A DNA stretch of 45,362 nt from positions 1-45,362 of the forward strand of contig CANQWV010000006.1 in the NCBI GenBank assembly GCA_947627645.1. The letters are read 5' to 3'. Below, in pieces: positions 40,504-45,362 of this stretch. The notes beneath the pieces are model-generated. The model had not been told where the DNA came from. It ran no database searches and worked only from the letters and a program-made list of their open reading frames with translations. The position numbers and the translations under genes are program-made. This stretch comes from an uncultured Lachnospiraceae bacterium (GTDB lineage: Bacteria; Bacillota; Clostridia; Lachnospirales; Lachnospiraceae). Position 1 is the first letter of the stretch. Every line of letters starts with the position of its first letter.

Positions 40504-42618
40504 TCAGCAGATCTCCGCTCCGGAGGGCATCGGCCGCTCCGGCGTCACCAGGGACAGTTTGCCGTCCGCGTCCTCTGCACATAAAAGCATACCCTCGGAC
40601 TTCACGCCCGCCAGGACAGCAGGCTTCAGGTTCGTAAGCACCATAACCTTCTTGCCGACCATTTCTTCCGCCGTATAGTGTGCCTTGATGCCGGACACGA
40701 TCTGGCGCACCTGGCTGCCGATCTTCACCTGCGAACAGAGCAACTTGCGTGACTTCGGAACCTCCTCGCAGGCGATGATCTCACCCACCTGGAACTGCAG
40801 CTTCGCGAAGTCGTCATACGTAATCTCGGACTTCGGCTCGAGATCGATCCTTTCTCCGGCATTTGCAGCTTCTGCCGCGTCAGCCATACCAGCAGTATTG
40901 CATACGCACTTCCCGTCAGCTTTCCCTGCCGCATTTCCGGAATTCTTCCCCGTATTTGCACCCTCTGCGCCGTCTTTGCCAGCCTGGACATTTGCGCCGG
41001 CGGCGCCCTTCGCGGCCTCTTCCGCCGCATTCTGCGCGGCCTGCGCCTTCGCGATCTCTTCCGCCTTCGCCAGCACTTCCTTCAGGTCGAGGCGCGCGAA
41101 GAGAATCTCCGGCTTCTCCGTCACCTTCGTGCCGGACTCATACAAGCCGTACTGCGCCATCTCGTCGAGCGAACGCTTCTTTGCATTCAGCTGGGTGAGG
41201 ATCCTCGCGGAGGTCTCAGGCATGAACGGCTCGAGCAGCGCAGCGCCAATCGAGATGCACTCGATCAGGTTGTAGAGCACCGTCGCGAGACGATCCTGCT
41301 TTGACTCATCCTTCGCGAGCGCCCAGGGCATTGTCTCGTCGATGTATTTGTTACAGCGCTTGAACAACGTAAAGATCTCGGTGATCGCATCCGCAACGCG
41401 CAGATCGTCCATCTTCTTGCTCACCGTGCCCGGCACCGCCAGCGCCAGCGCCTTCAATTCCTCATCGACCGGCTCCGCCGCGCCGCGGTTCTCCACCACG
41501 CCGCCAAAATACTTGTTCGTCATGGAGATCGTGCGGTTCACAAGGTTGCCCAGCGTGTTCGCAAGGTCGGAATTCACGCGCTCTACCATCAGCTCCCAGG
41601 AAATCACGCCGTCGTTGTCGAACGGCATCTCATGCAGTACAAAATAGCGCACAGCGTCCACGCCGAAGACATCCACGAGATCATCCGCGTAGAGCACGTT
41701 GCCCTTCGATTTGCTCATCTTGCCGTCGCCCTGCAGCAGCCACGGATGCCCGAACACCTGCTTCGGCAGCGGCAGCCCGAGCGCCATCAGGAAAATCGGC
41801 CAGTAGATCGTGTGGAAACGGATGATATCCTTGCCGATCAGATGCAGGTCGGCCGGCCAGTTTTTCCTGAACTGCTCCGTGCTCTCGCCGTCGCAGTCGT
41901 AGCCAATGCCGGTGATGTAGTTCGAGAGCGCGTCCAGCCAGACGTAGACGACGTGCTTCTCGTCGAAGGTCACCGGGATGCCCCACTTGAACGAGGTACG
42001 GGACACGCAGAGATCCTGCAGGCCCGGGAGCAGGAAATTGTTCATCATCTCATTTTTGCGCGACACCGGCTGGATGAATTCCGGGTGCGTGTTGATGTGT
42101 TCGATCAGGCGGTCCGCATACTTGCTCATCTTGAAAAAGTACGCCTCCTCCTTCGCCGGCTTCACCTCACGCCCACAGTCCGGGCACTTGCCGTCCACCA
42201 GCTGGGACTCGGTCCAGAAGGACTCGCACGGCGTGCAGTACAGCCCCTCGTACGCGCCCTTGTAAATGTCGCCCTGTTCATAGAATTTCTTGAACATTTT
42301 CTGAATCTGGCGCTCGTGATCTGCGTCGGTCGTGCGGATAAATTTGTCATAGGACGTGTTCATCAGATCCCAGATACGGCGGATTTCGCCTGCCACATTG
42401 TCCACGAATTCCTTCGGCGTGACGCCCGCCTCGGTGGCCTTCAGCTCAATCTTCTGGCCGTGCTCGTCCGTTCCGGTCTGGAAGAACACATCATAGCCCT
42501 GCGCCCTGCGGAAGCGCGCAATGCTGTCCGCCAACACGATCTCGTAGGTGTTGCCGATGTGCGGCTTGCCCGAGGTGTAGGCGATCGCCGTCGTCATGTA
42601 ATATTTTGGTTTGCTCAT
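40504..42618 (-). CDS. metG: Methionyl-tRNA synthetase with C-terminal tRNA-binding domain
   Basis: 704 aa, ATG at 42618 behind AAGGAGG. Charges tRNA-Met. Class I signatures are HIGN (20-23) and KMSKS (300-304); zinc ligands are CTPC and CPDC. The anticodon-binding helical domain is followed by an EMAP/Trbp111-like OB domain (FAKLQFQVGEIIACEEV to the end), which binds tRNA. Between these is a low-complexity Ala/Gly/Asn-rich insert of about 65 residues (AAQNAAEEAAKGAAG to AANAGE), longer than the usual linker. A T-box leader upstream points to control by uncharged tRNA-Met. Confidence 0.95.
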   Translation of the reverse strand: MSKPKYYMTTAIAYTSGKPHIGNTYEIVLADSIARFRRAQGYDVFFQTGTDEHGQKIELKATEAGVTPKEFVDNVAGEIRRIWDLMNTSYDKFIRTTDADHERQIQKMFKKFYEQGDIYKGAYEGLYCTPCESFWTESQLVDGKCPDCGREVKPAKEEAYFFKMSKYADRLIEHINTHPEFIQPVSRKNEMMNNFLLPGLQDLCVSRTSFKWGIPVTFDEKHVVYVWLDALSNYITGIGYDCDGESTEQFRKNWPADLHLIGKDIIRFHTIYWPIFLMALGLPLPKQVFGHPWLLQGDGKMSKSKGNVLYADDLVDVFGVDAVRYFVLHEMPFDNDGVISWELMVERVNSDLANTLGNLVNRTISMTNKYFGGVVENRGAAEPVDEELKALALAVPGTVSKKMDDLRVADAITEIFTLFKRCNKYIDETMPWALAKDESKQDRLATVLYNLIECISIGAALLEPFMPETSARILTQLNAKKRSLDEMAQYGLYESGTKVTEKPEILFARLDLKEVLAKAEEIAKAQAAQNAAEEAAKGAAGANVQAGKDGAEGANTGKNSGNAAGKADGKCVCNTAGMADAAEAANAGERIDLEPKSEITYDDFAKLQFQVGEIIACEEVPKSRKLLCSQVKIGSQVRQIVSGIKAHYTAEEMVGKKVMVLTNLKPAVLAGVKSEGMLLCAEDADGKLSLVTPERPMPSGAEIC

Positions 42619-42779
42619 TTCTCTTCCTCCTTTTATGGTCTCTCCTTTTCAACTTCTCTTTTTTGATATTTCTTTAGTCTTTTTGCTCTTTCCTTTTACT
42701 CGCCCCACGGCACGCGTACTGCTCCCTGAAACGCCGGCTCTGCCGTTGTCAGTAATTGACCTCCTACGCAAATCCGCAT

Positions 42780-43045
42780 AAAAAAACCCGCCTTCCCTCT
42801 GCAAGAAGACGAGCCTGCCCGTGTTACCACTTCTCTTCGCCCACGCCTCACGGCGCAGACCTCTGCGGGTACCAATACCCTGCCGCTGTAACAGGCGGAC
42901 CTGTCGCAGCCTGAAGGCAGATCACCTCTCAGCCGCACCCCTCGGAAGCCATCTTCGGCACACATTTCCGCTTTCCCTCTCACCGCCGGGAAATTCTCTG
43001 TAACGTTCCTGCGCGCTTACTCTTTTCGTCACTGGGTTTTCTGAT
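42780..43045 (-). promoter_or_regulatory. T-box leader of metG
   Basis: On the minus strand AAGTGGTAACACGGG (42832-42818) is a clear T-box sequence. It is followed by a terminator, GCTCGTCTTC pairing with GGAAGGCGGGT, and seven T (42815-42780). Upstream lies a long structured stem I region with AGAGA and GGCGGTGAGAGGG. A possible AUG specifier is at 42952-42950 (GAAG-ATG-GCTTCCGAG). Uncharged tRNA would favour antitermination. Specifier placement is uncertain; the T-box itself is clear. The 160 bases between terminator and metG hold nothing recognisable. Confidence 0.8.
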
Positions 43046-43057
43046 TTTTCTTTTTAA

Positions 43058-43084
43058 ATTATCACAGCTGTTTTTTTCTGTCAA
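43058..43084 (-). promoter_or_regulatory. Probable promoter of the T-box-metG transcript
   Basis: TTGACA (43084-43079) and an extended TGTGATAAT (-10 GATAAT at 43063-43058), with a short 15-base spacer; TAATTT at 18 bases is the alternative. Confidence 0.45.
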
Positions 43085-43099
43085 GCCGGGTTGCTTGAA

Positions 43100-43295
43100 T
43101 TTCCGCAGAATCTCCTCAAAGCAGGACGCGCTATACGTATTTTCGCGGAATCTCCTCAAAATGGGATGCGCTGCACGTATTTCCGCAAAATCTACTCAAA
43201 ACAGAACGCGCTGCCGTATTTCCATGGAATCTACTCAAAACAGAACGCGCTGCCGTATTTCCATGGAATCTACTCAAAACAGAACGCGCTGCACA
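43100..43295. repeat. Five ~39-bp tandem repeats upstream of the DUF885 gene
   Basis: Units of the form CGTATTTCCATGGAATCTAC plus TCAAAACAGAACGCGCTGC, about 39-40 bases, occur five times head to tail. The last two are identical and the first two are diverged. ORFs on both strands cross the array but have no other coding support. It lies between the metG promoter and the DUF885 start, so it may form part of a 5' leader or be neutral. Confidence 0.85.
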
Positions 43296-43395
43296 TTCCG
43301 GGACGCTTATACATATTTTGCAGCCGCCCGCAAGGCATGTTCCTGTCCCATCTGTCATAAACTGTCTTTAAGAGAATGTCCCGGAGCACATTTCC

Positions 43396-45362
43396 ATGTC
43401 CAATCAGCAATCTACGTCATTTTCCCATGCAAGGCAGACAACAGGGAAGGAAGCTGCCTGCAGCGCACCACAGGCTCCGTCTGTTTCTTCCCGCTCAGAA
43501 CATACAGCAGGACAAAACGCTGCGGCAAAACCGGAAAAAACCGCCAGAGGCTTTTCGCATTTCCTCATCCCGGCGCTGACAGTGATTCTGTTCGTCCTGC
43601 TGGCCCGAATCTGCTATCTCCATTCCTTCCCGGCCTTTCTCTTCTCAGAGGATCGGAAATTCGAACGTTTTACCGACAAGGTCTTCCGCGAGGAGATGGA
43701 CGGCAACACGCTTAACCGACATTATATGGTCGCCGACCCGGCAAATTTCAAGCTTGACACCAAAAATGTGACACTCGGCAACGCCAGCCTCGGCGCTCGA
43801 AAAAAAGCCTGCACGGCTGCAGAAAATTATCTGGACAAACTGAGAACCTTCGACTACGAAAAGCTCTCCGAAAAGCACCGGCTCACCTACGACCTTTTCC
43901 GGGATTATCTTGAGACGGAGCTGGAGGGCGCCGAGTGGCTGCTCTACGACGAACCGCTAGGGCCTACGCTCGGCATCCAGGCGCAGCTCCCGGTGCTGCT
44001 CGCAGAGTACAGCTTCCGGACGAAGGGCGACATCGAGGATTACCTGACACTCCTGTCTCAGGTTCCGGATTACTTTTCTTCTGTCCTTGCCTTTGAACAG
44101 GCGAAATCAGAGGAAGGTCTGTTCATGAGCAGCGAGTGTGCGGCCGAGGTTGTGAAACAGTGCCGGGAATTTATTGCGGAGCCGGAGTCCAACTATCTGA
44201 TCGGGATTTTTGACGAGAAGATCGACGCCGTAAAAAATCTGTCCGCAGACGAGAAAATCGCCTACAAAAGCCGCAACCAGTCGATCCTGAGCGGATACGT
44301 GATCCCGGCCTACGAGACCATGATAAACGCGCTTGAAAAATTCTCCGGGAGCGGAACGAACACGCAGGGGCTTTGCTATTATCCGGAGGGGAAGGATTAC
44401 TACCGCTGGCTCGTCAAAAGCACGGTCGGCGACGACCGCACGGTCGAGGAGATTGAGGAGGCCGTCAAGGTGCAGATGGTTGAGGATTTCACAGCGATCC
44501 AGGAGCTGATGAAACGCTCCGAAGCCGCAGGGAATACTGCCAGAAGCGACACTGCGGACAACACGAAAAGCGTCGATGCGGTCCAAGGCAGTGCAGCTGG
44601 TGAATCCGAAGGCGACGCCGCAGACATCACTGCATCCCAAAGCATTACAGTTGACGAATCCGAAGGCGACGCCGCAGACATCACTGCATCCCAAAGCATT
44701 ACAGTTGATGAAGCCAAAAGTGATGTCGCCGAACACGAAGCCATGTCCACGGTCGAAGCATGGAGCAGTCTTGTGAACGCTTCGGCTGGGCAGCGGGAAA
44801 CCCAGAAACAGGCAAATGAACCTGCCGCGATGCTCGCCGAGCTGCGTGAGAAGATCACTGCGGACTTTCCGCTGCTGCCGAATGTATCCTGCACGGTCAA
44901 GTATGTCCACGAGTCCCTGCAGGATTACTTAAGCCCCGCCTTCTATCTGTCGCCTCCGATCGACGACTATGCGAACAATGTCATCTACATCAACCCGGCG
45001 AGCCATTACAGCGACCTCGAACTGTTCACCACGCTCGCGCACGAGGGCTACCCGGGACACCTGTACCAGTCCGTCTACTTCAGCGCACAGGAGCCGGAGC
45101 TGCTGCGGAATCTGCTCGACATCGGCGGTTACACCGAAGGCTGGGCCACCTATGTCGAGATGTACGCCTACTCGCTCTGGGAGGGCGACCCCGTGCAGGC
45201 TGCCCTGGCGCAGCGGAACCGTTCGTTCACGCTCGGCCTCGCCTCCCTGCTCGACATCGGCATTCACTACCGCGGCTACTCTCTCGACCAGGTCAAGGCC
45301 TTCCTGGAGCAGCTCGGCTTCGGAAACGGCACCGCCGAATCGCTGTACCGCGCGATCCTGGA
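43396..45362 (+). CDS. DUF885 membrane-anchored metalloprotease-like protein (cut by window end)
   Basis: Missing from the track because it runs off the right edge; at least 655 residues are present. ATG at 43396 follows GGAG. A polar N-terminal tail is followed by one membrane helix (~55-72), so the enzyme domain is outside the cell. The domain shows the DUF885 pattern: THLNRHYMVADP-like start, LGPTLGIQAQLP, a zinc-binding HEGYPGH (549-555) after TTLA, and GYTEGWATYVE. Such proteins resemble zinc peptidases. A tandem-repeat insert rich in Asp, Ala and Ser (about residues 380-455) lies between the helical region and the HEGYPGH part. Confidence 0.9.
   Translation, partial: MSNQQSTSFSHARQTTGKEAACSAPQAPSVSSRSEHTAGQNAAAKPEKTARGFSHFLIPALTVILFVLLARICYLHSFPAFLFSEDRKFERFTDKVFREEMDGNTLNRHYMVADPANFKLDTKNVTLGNASLGARKKACTAAENYLDKLRTFDYEKLSEKHRLTYDLFRDYLETELEGAEWLLYDEPLGPTLGIQAQLPVLLAEYSFRTKGDIEDYLTLLSQVPDYFSSVLAFEQAKSEEGLFMSSECAAEVVKQCREFIAEPESNYLIGIFDEKIDAVKNLSADEKIAYKSRNQSILSGYVIPAYETMINALEKFSGSGTNTQGLCYYPEGKDYYRWLVKSTVGDDRTVEEIEEAVKVQMVEDFTAIQELMKRSEAAGNTARSDTADNTKSVDAVQGSAAGESEGDAADITASQSITVDESEGDAADITASQSITVDEAKSDVAEHEAMSTVEAWSSLVNASAGQRETQKQANEPAAMLAELREKITADFPLLPNVSCTVKYVHESLQDYLSPAFYLSPPIDDYANNVIYINPASHYSDLELFTTLAHEGYPGHLYQSVYFSAQEPELLRNLLDIGGYTEGWATYVEMYAYSLWEGDPVQAALAQRNRSFTLGLASLLDIGIHYRGYSLDQVKAFLEQLGFGNGTAESLYRAIL
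44602..44709 (+). repeat. Two 54-bp tandem repeats in the DUF885 gene
   Basis: Two nearly identical 18-codon units (ESEGDAADITASQSITVD) starting at 44602 and 44656, followed by a diverged partial third unit. In-frame and low-complexity. Confidence 0.9.

Noticed and set aside
43095-43715. 206-aa ORF over the 39-bp repeats
   Set aside because: Out of frame with the convincing DUF885 gene that starts at 43396 and overlaps it; it is mostly repeat sequence.
44107-45267. Minus-strand ORFs at 44107-44910 and 44929-45267
   Set aside because: They are antisense to the DUF885 gene, which has a clear HEGYPGH motif and reads through to the window end.

Overview
The window looks like chromosome of a Gram-positive anaerobe of the Lachnospiraceae (Clostridia). 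Supporting signs are strong AGGAGG-type ribosome binding sites, T-box and NiCo-type leader RNAs, a YhaM-type exonuclease, a DUF554 membrane protein, an M18 aminopeptidase and a secreted GH5 cellulase with Ser/Thr/Asn-rich linkers. No rRNA, tRNA or CRISPR array was seen. The species call is inference from gene content only.

Region 1 (1 to about 11,860) is visibly more AT-rich than the rest and looks like the right end of an integrated mobile island. It holds a GC-rich block of nested inverted repeats, then a tightly coupled four-gene operon (519, 921, 336 and 1748 aa). The operon ends in a giant DEAD/DEAH helicase with a C-terminal DUF1998-type Cys cluster, the hallmark of DruE of Druantia (and related to DISARM) anti-phage systems. 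The three upstream proteins are not recognisable as standard Druantia or DISARM parts; one carries what looks like a P-loop-less McrB-like AAA+ domain and one a CoiA-like zinc ribbon. There is no methyltransferase, no DUF4338 (DruA) and no PLD gene. This is the best candidate for an undescribed system. Behind it lie a DUF6061-like pseudogene and the 3' end of rlmD, whose last ~100 codons change composition and look like a tail supplied by the element, so the attachment site probably sits inside rlmD.

Region 2 (11.5-15 kb) carries rlmD, whose conserved core is interrupted by two tandem-repeat arrays, and yhaM. Region 3 (15.1-26.6 kb) is a sensor/transport module: a two-component system divergent from an operon encoding a propeller-fused solute-binding protein, two sugar-type ABC permeases, a HlyD-type adaptor and a repeat-riddled permease-like protein, with no ATPase gene. 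A TTTAGAGAC box sits exactly 11 bases before the -10 hexamer in three promoters here. Between the two transcription units is a compact, unlisted type I toxin-antitoxin locus: a 27-aa holin-like toxin and a convergent antisense RNA.

Region 4 (26.6-36.7 kb) holds secreted or surface proteins (LRR/BIG2 protein, GH5 endoglucanase, DUF5722 hydrolase), DUF554, citrate synthase and a degenerate polysaccharide deacetylase. Region 5 (36.9-45.4 kb) holds a YkgJ-type Cys-cluster protein, a cation diffusion facilitator behind a NiCo riboswitch, an M18 aminopeptidase, metG behind a T-box, and the start of a DUF885 membrane-anchored protease cut by the window end.

A recurring theme is expansion of short in-frame tandem repeats or low-complexity inserts inside otherwise conserved proteins (RlmD, the permease-like protein, HlyD adaptor, DUF5722, M18, MetG, DUF885) and of tandem repeats in intergenic DNA.
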